From Sva-07 sp963728355 (GTDB lineage Bacteria > Actinomycetota > Acidimicrobiia > Acidimicrobiales > Ilumatobacteraceae), in contig CAVSJQ010000001.1 of NCBI GenBank assembly GCA_963728355.1, forward strand, positions 310,001 through 374,000: a DNA stretch of 64,000 bases. Direction: 5' to 3'. How positions within the stretch are numbered: position 1 is the first letter of the stretch; every line of letters starts with the position of its first letter. Shown piece after piece: positions 25,221-35,567 of this stretch. Both the position numbers and the translations under genes were made by a program. A model generated the notes under the pieces. It saw only the letters and a program-made list of their open reading frames with translations, was not told the DNA's origin and did not search any database.

Positions 25221-25945
25221 TGTTCGGTCTGCCCGTCGCCACCGCCATCGCCTGTGTCCTCGTCGTCTACGTCGGGGCCACCGTGCAGGCATCGATCGGG
25301 ATCGGGCTCGGGATGATCGCGTCGCCGATGCTCGCGCTCGCCGACACCGCCTTCATCCCCGTGGCGATCATGCTCGCCGTGGTGCCGCTGACCTTCGCGA
25401 TCGCGTGGGCGGATCGCCAACACGTCGAGCCGCGCGAGGTCGGCTTCGCCCTGATCGGTCGGGTGCCAGGCACCATCGCCGGCGCTCTGGTGGTGGCAGC
25501 GTTGTCCGACCGGGTGCTCGCGGTGATGGTCGCGACGTCGGTGATGCTGGCGGTCGTGTCCTCGATCACGGGGCGCCTGTTCCAGCCGACCGATCGGGCA
25601 CTCGTCGTGGCCGGGCTCGCATCGGGCTTCGCCGGCACCACCACCGGCGTCGGAGGCCCGCCGATGGCGTTGACGTATCAGAACAGCGATCCGGCGACGA
25701 TGCGCGCCACGATCTCGGCATTCTTCGCGATCGGGGCGCTGATGTCGCTCGCTGCGCTCGCACTCGCCGGCGAGATCGGCGTGCGCCAGTTGCAACTGAC
25801 CGCGATGATCCTGCCGGCGGTCGTCCTCGGCGTGGTGACCGCCCGCCGGGTGAAGGACCGGCTGCGACCCGAGGTCGTCCGTCCCGCTGTCCTCGTGATC
25901 TGCACGATCGCCGCCGTCACCCTCGTCGTCGAGACCTTCGCTTGA
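25220..25945 (+). CDS. TauE/SafE-family membrane exporter
   Basis: A 241-residue integral membrane protein with seven or eight hydrophobic segments. The two half-repeats typical of the family are visible: 'ATVQASIGIGLGMIASPMLAL' near the N-terminus and 'GFAGTTTGVGGPPMALTYQ' in the middle. Members export sulfite, sulfoacetate or other organosulfonates; the substrate here is unknown. It is translationally coupled to hrpB by a one-base overlap. Confidence 0.88.
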   Translation: MFGLPVATAIACVLVVYVGATVQASIGIGLGMIASPMLALADTAFIPVAIMLAVVPLTFAIAWADRQHVEPREVGFALIGRVPGTIAGALVVAALSDRVLAVMVATSVMLAVVSSITGRLFQPTDRALVVAGLASGFAGTTTGVGGPPMALTYQNSDPATMRATISAFFAIGALMSLAALALAGEIGVRQLQLTAMILPAVVLGVVTARRVKDRLRPEVVRPAVLVICTIAAVTLVVETFA

Positions 25946-26003
25946 TCGTCTCTCGCATCTCGTGAATTCGGCGGTCGCAGAGGGCGGTCGTAGGCTCGGC
26001 GGT

Positions 26004-27659
<1,656 letters not shown>

Positions 27660-27660
27660 C

Positions 27661-27691
27661 GTTACGCCAGGGGTCAGACCCCCAGCGTAAC
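27661..27691. repeat. Intergenic palindrome family 1, copy C
   Basis: A 31-bp element (GTTACGCCAGGGGTCAGACC..., one internal A for G change in the right arm) that fills the 34-bp gap between the convergent fumarase and enoyl-CoA hydratase genes. It begins 2 bp after one stop and ends 3 bp before the other. Confidence 0.88.
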
Positions 27692-27693
27692 GG

Positions 27694-28500
27694 TCACAGT
27701 TCGCCGGCGAGTTCCCCGAGTCGGCGTTCGCCCTCGGGGGTCTGACCGCCGGCGCCGAGGAACCTTCGCATCCGGTCCTGCGTCTCGTCGCCGGCCAGCG
27801 TTGCATTGAACGCCACCGTTTCGGCGAGCAGGTCGTCGACGACGCCGGTCTCGGAACGCACGACGATCTTCTTGGCCGCGGCGACCGCATGCGCCGGGAA
27901 CGACACGATGCGTCCGACGAGCCGATCGACGAATGCATCGATCGTGTCAGCCGGTAGGACCCGGTTGACCCAGCCCCACCGCTCGGCGGTGGCGGCATCG
28001 ATGTCGTCGCAGCCGAGCACGACCTCGAGCGCCCGGCTCCGGCCGATCAGCCGGGGCAGGCGGACCGTGCCGCCAGCGCCGGGGATGATGCCCAACGCCA
28101 CCTCGGGCTGGGCCAGGATCGCGTCGGGCGTGGCGAATCGCATGTCGCACGCCAACGCAAACTCGCTGCCTCCGCCACCGACGCGCCCGGCGATGACGGC
28201 GATCGTCGGTTTCGGCATCGTCCGCAGCGTTTCGCACATCTGATCGTACGGACCGATCTCGGCCGGTACGGGCTGCTCGCGAGGGAAGCGCTGGATCGCC
28301 TCCACGTCGAAGTGGGCGAGGAACCACTCGGGATTCGCTGACCGGAACACGACCGCTCGGACAGAGTCGTCATGCGCCAGCAGATCGATCTCGGCAGCGA
28401 GATCGAAGAACACCCCCAACGTGACGAGGTTGATCGGTGGGTGATCGAGGACGACCGTCGCGACGCCGCGGTCGTCGAGCGTGGTACGGACCGCCGTCAT
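27694..28500 (-). CDS. Enoyl-CoA hydratase/isomerase family protein
   Basis: A 268-residue crotonase-fold protein. Oxyanion-hole loops are visible: 'VVFRSANPEWFLAHFDVEAI' and 'AVIAGRVGGGGSEFALACDMRFA'. The region that carries the first catalytic Glu in hydratases reads GGGGSEF, and the second-Glu region reads 'LGIIPGAGGTVRLPRLIG' with Pro-Gly in place of a clear Glu pair. An isomerase or other crotonase reaction is therefore possible. It overlaps the upstream LLM gene by 4 bp. Confidence 0.85.
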   Translation of the reverse strand: MTAVRTTLDDRGVATVVLDHPPINLVTLGVFFDLAAEIDLLAHDDSVRAVVFRSANPEWFLAHFDVEAIQRFPREQPVPAEIGPYDQMCETLRTMPKPTIAVIAGRVGGGGSEFALACDMRFATPDAILAQPEVALGIIPGAGGTVRLPRLIGRSRALEVVLGCDDIDAATAERWGWVNRVLPADTIDAFVDRLVGRIVSFPAHAVAAAKKIVVRSETGVVDDLLAETVAFNATLAGDETQDRMRRFLGAGGQTPEGERRLGELAGEL

Positions 28501-29405
28501 CGCATCGCCTTCTTGACCGCTTCTCGCGTTGCTGCGGCTTCGTCGGGGTTGCCCGGGAACTCGACGGCGGCGAAGTCGGTGACGCCGATGTCGGCGAGCG
28601 CGCGGATGCGTTCGATGACCTCGTCCTCCGATCCCGTGATCGCGATGTCCTCCGGTCCGGCCGCTCCTTCGCGGTCGAGCATCGCTCGGTAGCTGGGCAG
28701 CGAGCCGTAGATCTCGAACACCTTGGCCGCACGGCCCTTGGCAGCCTCGGCGTCGGTGGTGACGCAGACCGGCAGCGCCGCGATGACGCGAGGGGCCGGT
28801 CGGCCTGCGGCCTCGGCTGCGGCGTTGATCGTCGGAACGGTGTGGTCGGCGAGTGTGTTGGGGCCGGTGCACCAGGTGAGCGTGCCGTCGGCGAGTTCGG
28901 CGGTCGCCTTCAGCATCTGCGGACCGAGGGCGGCGACCACGATCCCGAACGGCGGTGCGCCCTTGGCATTGATCGCAAGGTTGGTCGAGTAGGCCTCGCC
29001 GCGGTAGCTGACCGGCTCGTTGCGCGACAACGGACCGAGGATGCTCAGGTAGTCACGGATGTGACGCACCGGCTTGTCGTAGCTCATCCCGAGCATGTTC
29101 TCGATGACGACCTTGTGGCTGAGCCCGATGCCGAGCGTCAGTCGTCCCTCGCACGCCGCGTTGACGGTGAGACACTGCTGCGCGATCGCACTCGGATGGC
29201 GGGGATACGTCGGCACCACCGACGTCCCCAGCTCGATCCGCGGCACCTCGCGGCCGACGATCGCCAGCGCCGTCAAGGCGTCGTGGCCGAAGATGTTGGG
29301 AACCCAGTACGACGCGAACCCGTCGGCCTCGGCCTGCCTGGCCTCGGCGACCACGTCGTCGATGGTGCCGTCGTTGATCGATCCGCCGAACATTCCGATG
29401 CGCAT
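28497..29405 (-). CDS. LLM-class F420-dependent oxidoreductase (TIGR03564/MSMEG_4879-like)
   Basis: A 302-residue TIM-barrel oxidoreductase. The N-terminus 'MRIGMFGGSINDGTIDDVV', 'EADGFASYWVPNIFGHDALTAL', 'VPTYPRHPSAIAQQCLTVN' and 'RLTLGIGLSHKVVIENMLGM' are family landmarks, the last close to the cofactor phosphate site. The start at 29405 is 84 bp from the divergent acyl-CoA synthetase gene. With the enoyl-CoA hydratase it probably forms a two-gene unit linked to acyl-CoA metabolism. Substrate is unknown. Confidence 0.88.
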   Translation of the reverse strand: MRIGMFGGSINDGTIDDVVAEARQAEADGFASYWVPNIFGHDALTALAIVGREVPRIELGTSVVPTYPRHPSAIAQQCLTVNAACEGRLTLGIGLSHKVVIENMLGMSYDKPVRHIRDYLSILGPLSRNEPVSYRGEAYSTNLAINAKGAPPFGIVVAALGPQMLKATAELADGTLTWCTGPNTLADHTVPTINAAAEAAGRPAPRVIAALPVCVTTDAEAAKGRAAKVFEIYGSLPSYRAMLDREGAAGPEDIAITGSEDEVIERIRALADIGVTDFAAVEFPGNPDEAAATREAVKKAMR

Positions 29406-29489
29406 CCGACGACCGTACCGACCCGACCGACGCCAGCTCGCAGCCGACCGAGTCGCTGCTGGGGTCGGAGGGCTGCTACGAACAGCCGC

Positions 29490-31100
29490 ATGGGGAATTG
29501 GAACTTCGCTGACATCTGGGAACTGGCGGCCGACGAGCTGCCCGATGCGACGTGCCTGATCCACGGCGACGACCGCCGGAGTTGGTCGGAGGTCGACCGG
29601 CGCGCCGACGGGGTGGCACAGCACCTGATCGACGCCGGCCTCGAACGCCAACAGGCCGTCGCGCAGTACCTGTACAACTGCAACGAGTACGTCGAATCGA
29701 TGTACGCGGCGTTCAAGGGCGCCTTCGCCCCGGTCAACACCAACTACCGCTACACCGCCGACGAGCTGCTGTATCTGTGGGACAACGCCGACGCCGGGGC
29801 GGTCGTCTTCCACGGTTCGTTCGCCGACACGATCGAGGCGATCCGCGACCGGCTGCCGAAGGTGGCGGTGTGGTTGTGGGTCGACGATGGCGGCGGCGCG
29901 TGCCCCGACTGGGCGACACCGTACGAGGACGCCGCGACCAGCGGCGCCGCTCGGGTGGCGCCGGCGTGGGGACGCAGTGGCGACGACATCAACTTCCTCT
30001 ACACCGGCGGCACGACCGGGATGCCCAAGGGCGTGATGTGGCGCCAGGACGACCTCGCCGTCAAGCTCACCGCCACCCTCGGGAATCCGCTCCTCGACGA
30101 CGGCGGCGTCGATGATCTGCGCGGCACGTTCACGGCGCCCGGCACGCGGTTCATGCCGGCGTGCCCGCAGATGCACGGCACCGGGAACTTCCCGTGTCTC
30201 AGCACGCTCAGCGGAGGCGGGAGCGTCGTCACACTGACCGGCCGCAACTTCGACGCCGCGGAGCTGCTCGACACGATCGAGCGGGAGGCGGTGAACTCGC
30301 TGGCGATCGTCGGCGACGCCTTCGCCAAGCCGATCCTGCGGGCGCTCGACGCGGAGCCCGACCGCTGGGACCTGACGTCGCTCGTCGGGATCGTGTCGTC
30401 GGGTGTGATGTGGAGCCAGGAGACGAAGACGCGACTGCTCGAACACCATCCGGGCATGGTATTGATGGACGCCTTCTCGTCGTCGGAGGCGCTGGGGATG
30501 GGATCGTCGATTTCTGCAGCGGGAGCGACCGCCGAGACCGCCAAGTTCGAGTTGAGCCCCGACACGATCGTGATCGACGACCTCAATCGGCCGCTCACGC
30601 CGGGCTCCGGCGAGATCGGTCGGCTCGCCGTCGGCGGGCGCCAGCCGGTCGGCTACTACAAGGATCCCGACAAGACGGCACGCACGTTCTTCGAGGTCGA
30701 CGGCAAGCGCTATTCATGCCCCGGCGACTTCGCCACGATCGACGCCGACGGCCGCATCACCCTGCTCGGACGCGGCTCACAGTGCATCAACACCGGCGGC
30801 GAGAAGGTGTTTCCCGAGGAGGTCGAGGAGGCGATGAAGACCCATCCGGACGTCCTCGACGCGGTCGCGGTCGGCATCCCTGACGAGAAGTTCGGCGAGG
30901 CGGTGACCGGGATGGTGGAAGCCAGACCCGGCCACACGATCGACTCCACCGCAGTGATCGCCCACGTCAAGACGAAACTCGCCGCGTACAAGGCGCCCAA
31001 GCACATCGTGGTCGTCGACACGATCGGACGCGCGGCCAATGGCAAGGTCGACTACAAACGCCTGCGGGGCGAGGCGACGGAGTCGCTCGGCGTGAGCTGA
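29490..31100 (+). CDS. Acyl-CoA synthetase (AMP-forming, FadD-type)
   Basis: A 536-residue ANL-superfamily enzyme activating a carboxylic acid as acyl-AMP and then acyl-CoA. The AMP-binding P-loop is 'FLYTGGTTGMPKGVMW' (about 170), A5 is around 'MDAFSSSEALGMG', A7/A8 is 'YSCPGDFATIDADGRITLLGRGSQCINTGGEKVFPEEVEE', and the C-terminal catalytic Lys is in 'GRAANGKVDYKRL'. It is closest in style to actinobacterial steroid/fatty-acid FadDs. The ATG at 29490 fixes the start; the upstream open frame is antisense to the LLM gene. Confidence 0.93.
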   Translation: MGNWNFADIWELAADELPDATCLIHGDDRRSWSEVDRRADGVAQHLIDAGLERQQAVAQYLYNCNEYVESMYAAFKGAFAPVNTNYRYTADELLYLWDNADAGAVVFHGSFADTIEAIRDRLPKVAVWLWVDDGGGACPDWATPYEDAATSGAARVAPAWGRSGDDINFLYTGGTTGMPKGVMWRQDDLAVKLTATLGNPLLDDGGVDDLRGTFTAPGTRFMPACPQMHGTGNFPCLSTLSGGGSVVTLTGRNFDAAELLDTIEREAVNSLAIVGDAFAKPILRALDAEPDRWDLTSLVGIVSSGVMWSQETKTRLLEHHPGMVLMDAFSSSEALGMGSSISAAGATAETAKFELSPDTIVIDDLNRPLTPGSGEIGRLAVGGRQPVGYYKDPDKTARTFFEVDGKRYSCPGDFATIDADGRITLLGRGSQCINTGGEKVFPEEVEEAMKTHPDVLDAVAVGIPDEKFGEAVTGMVEARPGHTIDSTAVIAHVKTKLAAYKAPKHIVVVDTIGRAANGKVDYKRLRGEATESLGVS

Positions 31101-31113
31101 CGGGGCAACGTCG

Positions 31114-31875
31114 ATGGGCTCTCCGATCGAGACGATCGACGCCGCCATCGCCGCCATGGACCGCGAGGTCGACCGCTGCATCGACGGGAAGGACCCGGGC
31201 GGATACTTCACCGTCGTGTACCGGGCGGTGACCGAACGCATCCGTGCCGGGATCGTCGCCGGGGAGTTCGCCGACGGCGTGCAGATGGAACGGTTCGACG
31301 TCCTGTTCGCCCGTCGGTACCTCGACGCACGAGAGCGCTGGTACTCCGGTGCGGGCGAGGTTCCGCAGTCGTGGCGGCTGGCGTTCGAAACGGCTCGGGA
31401 CGGGCGATGCCTCGTGACACAGCATTTGCTGCTCGGCATCAACGCGCACATCAACCTCGATCTCGGTGTCGCGGCCGCAGCAGCCGCACCGCCCGGCGAG
31501 CTCGAGGCGCTCAGAGACGACTTCGAGACGATCAACGACGTGCTCGCCGAACTGGTCGATCGGATGCAGGCGTCGCTGGCCTCGGTGTCGCCGTGGACCC
31601 GCTACGTGGACATCGCCGGGTTGCGGTTCGACGAGGCGCTGGTGACGTTCAGTCTCCGGCGCGCCCGCGCCGACGCCTGGGACTTCGCCACATCGCTCAG
31701 CGAAGTCAGCGCCGACGGGCGGGTCCGACTCGAAGCAGGACGTGATGCGGAGGTGACCGCCCTCGGGGCCCGGATCGCACGGCCGGGCCGCCCGCTGCGG
31801 TGGCTGGTGGATGCAGCCCGACGACGTGAACGCCACGACCTGCCGGGTGTGCTCGCCGGCCTGGGTCTGCGCTGA
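31114..31875 (+). CDS. DUF5995 family protein
   Basis: A 253-residue soluble, largely helical protein of unknown function. The diagnostic segment is 'LLGINAHINLDLGVAAA' (about 105) after 'RYLDARERWYSGAGEVPQSW', a conserved block of the DUF5995 family with Asn/His residues that could bind a metal. It starts 13 bp after the acyl-CoA synthetase stop and is probably cotranscribed with it and with the selenoprotein gene that follows. Confidence 0.82.
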   Translation: MGSPIETIDAAIAAMDREVDRCIDGKDPGGYFTVVYRAVTERIRAGIVAGEFADGVQMERFDVLFARRYLDARERWYSGAGEVPQSWRLAFETARDGRCLVTQHLLLGINAHINLDLGVAAAAAAPPGELEALRDDFETINDVLAELVDRMQASLASVSPWTRYVDIAGLRFDEALVTFSLRRARADAWDFATSLSEVSADGRVRLEAGRDAEVTALGARIARPGRPLRWLVDAARRRERHDLPGVLAGLGLR

Positions 31876-31936
31876 CCGGCGGTCGCCGAGGCGGGCATCG
31901 GTTCCGTCGACCGCAGACTCGGGTACGGTCGCCGTC

Positions 31937-32206
31937 ATGAGCGACCACGTGATCCGCATCACCTACTGCGTCCCTTGAGATTATTCGGACCGCGCCGTGC
32001 GCGCAGTGAACGATCTGCTGTCCTCCTATCAGCACGTCATCGAGTCGTTGACGCTGGTCACCGGATCCAAGGGGATCTTCGACGTCGAGGTCGACGGTGA
32101 GATGCTGTACTCCAAGCAGGCGGCCGGGCGTCACGCCGAATCGGGCGAAGTCCTCGAGCTGTTCCGCGACCGTTACGCCGCCGACGTCACGCCGTACGGA
32201 GCGTGA
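31937..32206 (+). CDS. SelW-like (SelT/SelW/SelH, Rdx family) selenoprotein with in-frame TGA = selenocysteine
   Basis: An 89-residue thioredoxin-like redox protein, readable only if TGA at 31976-31978 (codon 14) is decoded as selenocysteine. The sequence then opens MSDHVIRITYCVPU, followed by DYSDRAVRAVNDLLSSY, which is the Rdx family N-terminus: strand, CxxU redox motif, then an RA.. helix. After the TGA the frame continues without a break through 'GSKGIFDVEVDGEMLYSKQ', the family's GxF.V.vdG..lysK block, to the stop at 32206. A SECIS-like hairpin follows the TGA directly. Starting at an internal codon near 31997 would remove the active site. It implies selA/B/C/D elsewhere in the genome. 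Physiological partner is unknown. Confidence 0.88.
31976..32003 (+). promoter_or_regulatory. UGA (Sec) codon and bacterial SECIS-like hairpin
   Basis: After UGA at 31976-31978 a perfect 5-bp stem CGCGC/GCGCG (31991-31995 with 31999-32003) closes a 3-nt loop CGU. Counting the U of UGA as 1, the loop G and U are nucleotides 22 and 23; in the E. coli fdhF element the SelB-contacted G and U are 23 and 24. Position, stem and loop GU all fit a bacterial SECIS inside the coding region. Confidence 0.75.
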
Positions 32207-32208
32207 GC

Positions 32209-32239
32209 GTTACGCCGGGGGTCTGACCCCTGGCGTAAC
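32209..32239. repeat. Intergenic palindrome family 1, copy D
   Basis: A 31-bp element in the inverted orientation (GTTACGCCGGGGGTCTGACC...), filling the 35-bp gap between the convergent selenoprotein and ABC-F genes. It is identical in sequence to copy B. Confidence 0.88.
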
Positions 32240-32241
32240 GG

Positions 32242-33858
32242 TCAGGACATGCTGACGAGGTCGAGCCAGTCGTCGGAGAAATAGTCGACGTCGCCGTCGG
32301 GCATCAGCAGCACCTTGGTCGGTGCCAGCTCGCGCACGAAGTCCTCGTCGTGGCTCACCAGGATGATGGCTCCGGGCCAGTCGACGAGCGCGTCGGCAAC
32401 TGCCTGCCGTGACGGCGGGTCGAGGTTGTTGGTCGGCTCGTCGAGGAGCAACAGGTTGTTGCGCCCGACCATCAACATCGCCAGGGCCAGCTTGGTCTTC
32501 TCGCCGCCCGACAGCGTGCCCGACTCCTGGAACACCTTTTCGCCCGACAATCCGAACATGCCGAGCAGTCCGCGTAGCTGTGTCTCGGTGAGGTTGATCC
32601 CCTCCGGGACGGCATCGCGGATGTTGGTGAGCAACGACTGGTCGGTGCGCAGGTTGTCGTGCTCCTGGGCGTAGTAGCCGGCGTGCACCTGATAGCCGAA
32701 CTGGAAGTCGCCGAGGTCGGCATCGGTCTCGCCGGCGAGGATGCGCAGCAGGCTCGTCTTGCCCGCCCCGTTCAGACCCAGCACCAGCAGGCGCTCGCCG
32801 CGCCCGAGGTCGAAGTCGATGTCCTCGAAGATCGTCGGGCCGCCGTACGCCTTACACAGACCCGTCGCCCGGATGACCGTCTCGCCACACTTCGGTGGAT
32901 CGGGGAAGCGCACGGTCATCGTCTTGGCCGACTGCGGGCCACGGACGCGATCGGACTCCAGGCGGGCGATGCGCTTCTCGACGCTGTGCGCCATCGCCGC
33001 CTTCGTCGCCTTGGCGCCGAAACGGTCGACGACCGACTGCAGCCGGTCGATCTCCTTGGCCTGCAGCACCGCCTTCTTCGCCAGCCGAGCCTCGTCCTCG
33101 GCACGGGCTCGCTGGTACTGGCTGTAGGTGCCGCGGTACTCGACGATCTCGCCGACATCGGTCTCGGTGGCGCGGTCGAGGTGCAGCACGCGGGTGATCG
33201 ACTCGTCGAGCAGTTCGAGGTCGTGGCTGATCACGAGCAGCGCACCCTTGTACTGGCGCAGGAAGCCGAGCAGCCACGCCTTCGCGTCGACGTCGAGGTG
33301 GTTGGTCGGTTCGTCGAGGCAGAGCACGTCGGAGCCGGCGAAGAGGATGCGCGCCAGCTCGACGCGACGCCGTTCGCCGCCCGACAGCGTGCTGATCGGC
33401 TGGTCGAGACGGGCATCGGGGATCCCGAGCCCGGCGGCCATCGCCCGCGCCTCGCTCTCGGCGCCATAGCCGCCGGTGGTCCGGAACGCCTCCTCGGCGT
33501 CGCTGTAGCGGGTGACGTTGCGCTCGTCGGGATTCTCCTCCATGGCGATGCGGAGCTTCTCGATGCGGGTGATCTCGTCGTCGATCCCCCGACCGGACAG
33601 GACGTGGGTGACGCAGCTGCGCCCGTCGAGCGCCGAGTCGATCTTGGGATCCTGGGGCAGGTAGCCGAAACCGCCCTTGCGCACCACCTTGCCGGACTTC
33701 GGCTCGTTCGCACCGCCCAACACCTTGAACAGGCTGGTCTTGCCCGCCCCGTTGCGGCCGACGATGCCCACCTTGTCGCGGGGCATGACGGTGAAGCTGG
33801 CGGAGTCGACGAGGAGTCGACCCCCAACTTCCACCGAGATCGCCTGGGCCTGGAGCAC
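32242..33858 (-). CDS. ABC-F family ATPase
   Basis: A 538-residue soluble protein with two ABC domains and no membrane segment. Domain 1 has Walker A GRNGAGKTS (about 34), signature LSGGERRR and Walker B 'LCLDEPTNHLD'. Domain 2 has GLNGAGKTS, LSGGEKTK and 'LLLDEPTNNLD'. The P-site tRNA-interaction linker between them is charged and helical ('RARAEDEARLAKKAVLQAKEIDRLQ'). Such proteins act on the ribosome to rescue stalled complexes or protect against antibiotics. The subtype here (EttA-, Uup- or YbiT-like) is not determined. Confidence 0.93.
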   Translation of the reverse strand: MLQAQAISVEVGGRLLVDSASFTVMPRDKVGIVGRNGAGKTSLFKVLGGANEPKSGKVVRKGGFGYLPQDPKIDSALDGRSCVTHVLSGRGIDDEITRIEKLRIAMEENPDERNVTRYSDAEEAFRTTGGYGAESEARAMAAGLGIPDARLDQPISTLSGGERRRVELARILFAGSDVLCLDEPTNHLDVDAKAWLLGFLRQYKGALLVISHDLELLDESITRVLHLDRATETDVGEIVEYRGTYSQYQRARAEDEARLAKKAVLQAKEIDRLQSVVDRFGAKATKAAMAHSVEKRIARLESDRVRGPQSAKTMTVRFPDPPKCGETVIRATGLCKAYGGPTIFEDIDFDLGRGERLLVLGLNGAGKTSLLRILAGETDADLGDFQFGYQVHAGYYAQEHDNLRTDQSLLTNIRDAVPEGINLTETQLRGLLGMFGLSGEKVFQESGTLSGGEKTKLALAMLMVGRNNLLLLDEPTNNLDPPSRQAVADALVDWPGAIILVSHDEDFVRELAPTKVLLMPDGDVDYFSDDWLDLVSMS

Positions 33859-33902
33859 CCGTCCAGGCTACGGGGAGATCAGGATGCAGGACCGACCTGC
33901 CG

Positions 33903-35051
33903 TCAGGGTGTCGAGGCGCCGGGCGCCGGCGCCGGCGCCGGGGTCGACGCCGGTGTCGGGGTGGGTGTCGGGGCCGGCGTGGGTGTCGGCGTCGTCACCG
34001 GCGACGTGGTCTCCGACGTGCCGGGCGCCGAGGTGGTGGTTGCGCCCGAGCCAGGAGGCTCGGTCGTCGAGCTGTCACCGCCACCACCGCCCGCCGGCAC
34101 GCTCGTGGGCGGGCGCACGGTGGTCGTGGTCACCGAGCCGGATCCTGACGTACCCGACGAGTTGGAACCCGACGACCTCGAACCCGATGAACCGGAGGAA
34201 CTCGAGCCGCTCGAGGGTCGGCCGAGCACGGTGCCCTTGTCTCCGCCGACCGCCGAGTCGTTGCGGAACGCCGGACGCAGACACTCGCCGTCGCCGTCGA
34301 CGGGGCCGAGGGCGGCGGCGACCGACTCGGCGAGGACTCGCCGGCCGGTGTTGGTGGGATGCAGGCGGTCGTTGCTCAGGATCCCGGGCGCCTCGGAGAT
34401 CGTCTTCCAGTCGAGCACGGTCACGTCGTCGCGTTCCGCTCCGATCCTGGTGACGACCTCGTTGACCTCGACGTAGTCGGGCCGGTACTCGGTCACCGTG
34501 AACAGCAGCACCGGCCGAGGCGCGAGACGGTCGAGCATCTCGACGAGTTCGGCCTCGTACTGCAGTGCGTCGCCGCGATAGTTGCTGCCGAGGAACACCA
34601 CTGCAGCGTTCCACTCCTCGTCCGGTCCGGCGTCGTCGCGCAGCAGTTTGTCGAGCACCTGGTTGCCGAACTCGACGAATCGGCTGGGCTCGGCCTCAAC
34701 GGCGACCTGCCATCCGAGCGGGACGACGGCCTCGCACATCTGGTTGCCGTAGCGCGACGACGTGGAGGCAAGGATCGAGTCGCCGATCATCAGGATCCGA
34801 TTTCCGTCGGCGACGGATCCGGTGAGCTCGGCGTCGGTCCCGTCGTCGTTGACCGGCGGCCGGACCACCACGATCGGCTCGCGCACCGCCGAGGGCATCG
34901 CAGGCACGGCGCCGACACCACCGAGGGTCGGGGCAGGAGCCACCGGGGGAATCGTGGCGCCCGACTCGTCGTCGCCGGTGCCACACCCTGCGGCAATCAC
35001 GGCGACCGCCATCACGACGGCGATCGATCGGTGGCGGAACATCTGCACCAT
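33903..35051 (-). CDS. SGNH/GDSL-type hydrolase lipoprotein with long Ser/Thr/Pro tail
   Basis: A 382-residue exported protein (ATG 35051, or 35042). The lipobox VIAAGC is near residue 23. The SGNH domain spans about 85-270 with the nucleophile in 'ILMIGDSILASTSSRYG', Asn in 'VVFLGSNYRGD' and Asp/His in 'LSNDRLHPTNTGR'. The last 110 residues are low complexity: a Ser/Gly block, then Thr/Pro/Ala repeats such as 'TPTPTPAPTPTP', probably a cell-wall-spanning stalk though placed at the C-terminus. It may be a lipase, esterase or cell-wall O-acyl hydrolase. Confidence 0.85.
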   Translation of the reverse strand: MVQMFRHRSIAVVMAVAVIAAGCGTGDDESGATIPPVAPAPTLGGVGAVPAMPSAVREPIVVVRPPVNDDGTDAELTGSVADGNRILMIGDSILASTSSRYGNQMCEAVVPLGWQVAVEAEPSRFVEFGNQVLDKLLRDDAGPDEEWNAAVVFLGSNYRGDALQYEAELVEMLDRLAPRPVLLFTVTEYRPDYVEVNEVVTRIGAERDDVTVLDWKTISEAPGILSNDRLHPTNTGRRVLAESVAAALGPVDGDGECLRPAFRNDSAVGGDKGTVLGRPSSGSSSSGSSGSRSSGSNSSGTSGSGSVTTTTVRPPTSVPAGGGGGDSSTTEPPGSGATTTSAPGTSETTSPVTTPTPTPAPTPTPTPASTPAPAPAPGASTP

Positions 35052-35095
35052 TGAAGCGGGTCCGCAGGCGACTCTGGCGTCGCCCGGCGGCGGCG

Positions 35096-35464
35096 TCAGC
35101 GAGAACGCAGGGCGTCGCGGATCTCGGTGAGCAGCTCGACCTCGCTCGGGCCGGTGTCGGCCTCCTCGGTCTTCTTCATCTTGTTGTACGCCTTGACGAC
35201 CAGGAAGCAGACGAAGGCGATGAGCAGGAAGCTGATGATCAACGTGAGCGGGATGCCGTAGTTGATGCGTGCGTCGCCGATGCCGAAGCCGAGGGTGCTG
35301 AAGTCCGGTTGTCCGAAGATCGCCGCGATGATCGGCATGAAGATGTACTCGACGATGCTGAGCACCACCGGCGCGAACGCCGTGGCGAGCACGAAGGCGA
35401 TCGCCAACTCGACGAGGTTCCCTCGGTTGATGAACTCCTTGAACTCCTCGAACATGCGCTTCAT
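35096..35464 (-). CDS. mscL: Large-conductance mechanosensitive channel
   Basis: A 122-residue channel subunit that opens under membrane tension to release solutes in hypo-osmotic shock. The N-terminal amphipathic helix is 'FEEFKEFINRGNLVELAIAFVLATAF' with the pore-lining first membrane segment. A periplasmic loop, second membrane segment ('LIISFLLIAFVCFLVVKAYN') and C-terminal bundle helix ('EVELLTEIRDALRSR') follow. Length and order match MscL. Confidence 0.96.
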   Translation of the reverse strand: MKRMFEEFKEFINRGNLVELAIAFVLATAFAPVVLSIVEYIFMPIIAAIFGQPDFSTLGFGIGDARINYGIPLTLIISFLLIAFVCFLVVKAYNKMKKTEEADTGPSEVELLTEIRDALRSR

Positions 35465-35567
35465 GAGTGTCTCCCTGTCGATCGGTCGTGACGGCGGCGG
35501 CGTGGTTCCCGAACGGTCACGCTGATGCGAGGTTCTAGCAGTTCGACCGGTGCGGCCGGAGGATGCG

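Noticed and set aside
27733..27760. GGGGGTCTGACC-like sequence inside the enoyl-CoA hydratase gene
   Set aside because: It matches only about 12 bases of palindrome family 1 and lies in coding sequence; treated as chance.
31997..32206. A 69-residue gene starting at an internal codon
   Set aside because: It is the downstream part of the selenoprotein; the conserved start and the redox motif lie before the TGA.
33903..34230. Repeat-rich DNA near 34 kb as a satellite or CRISPR-like array
   Set aside because: It is the coding sequence of the Ser/Thr/Pro-rich tail of the SGNH lipoprotein; there are no regular spacers.
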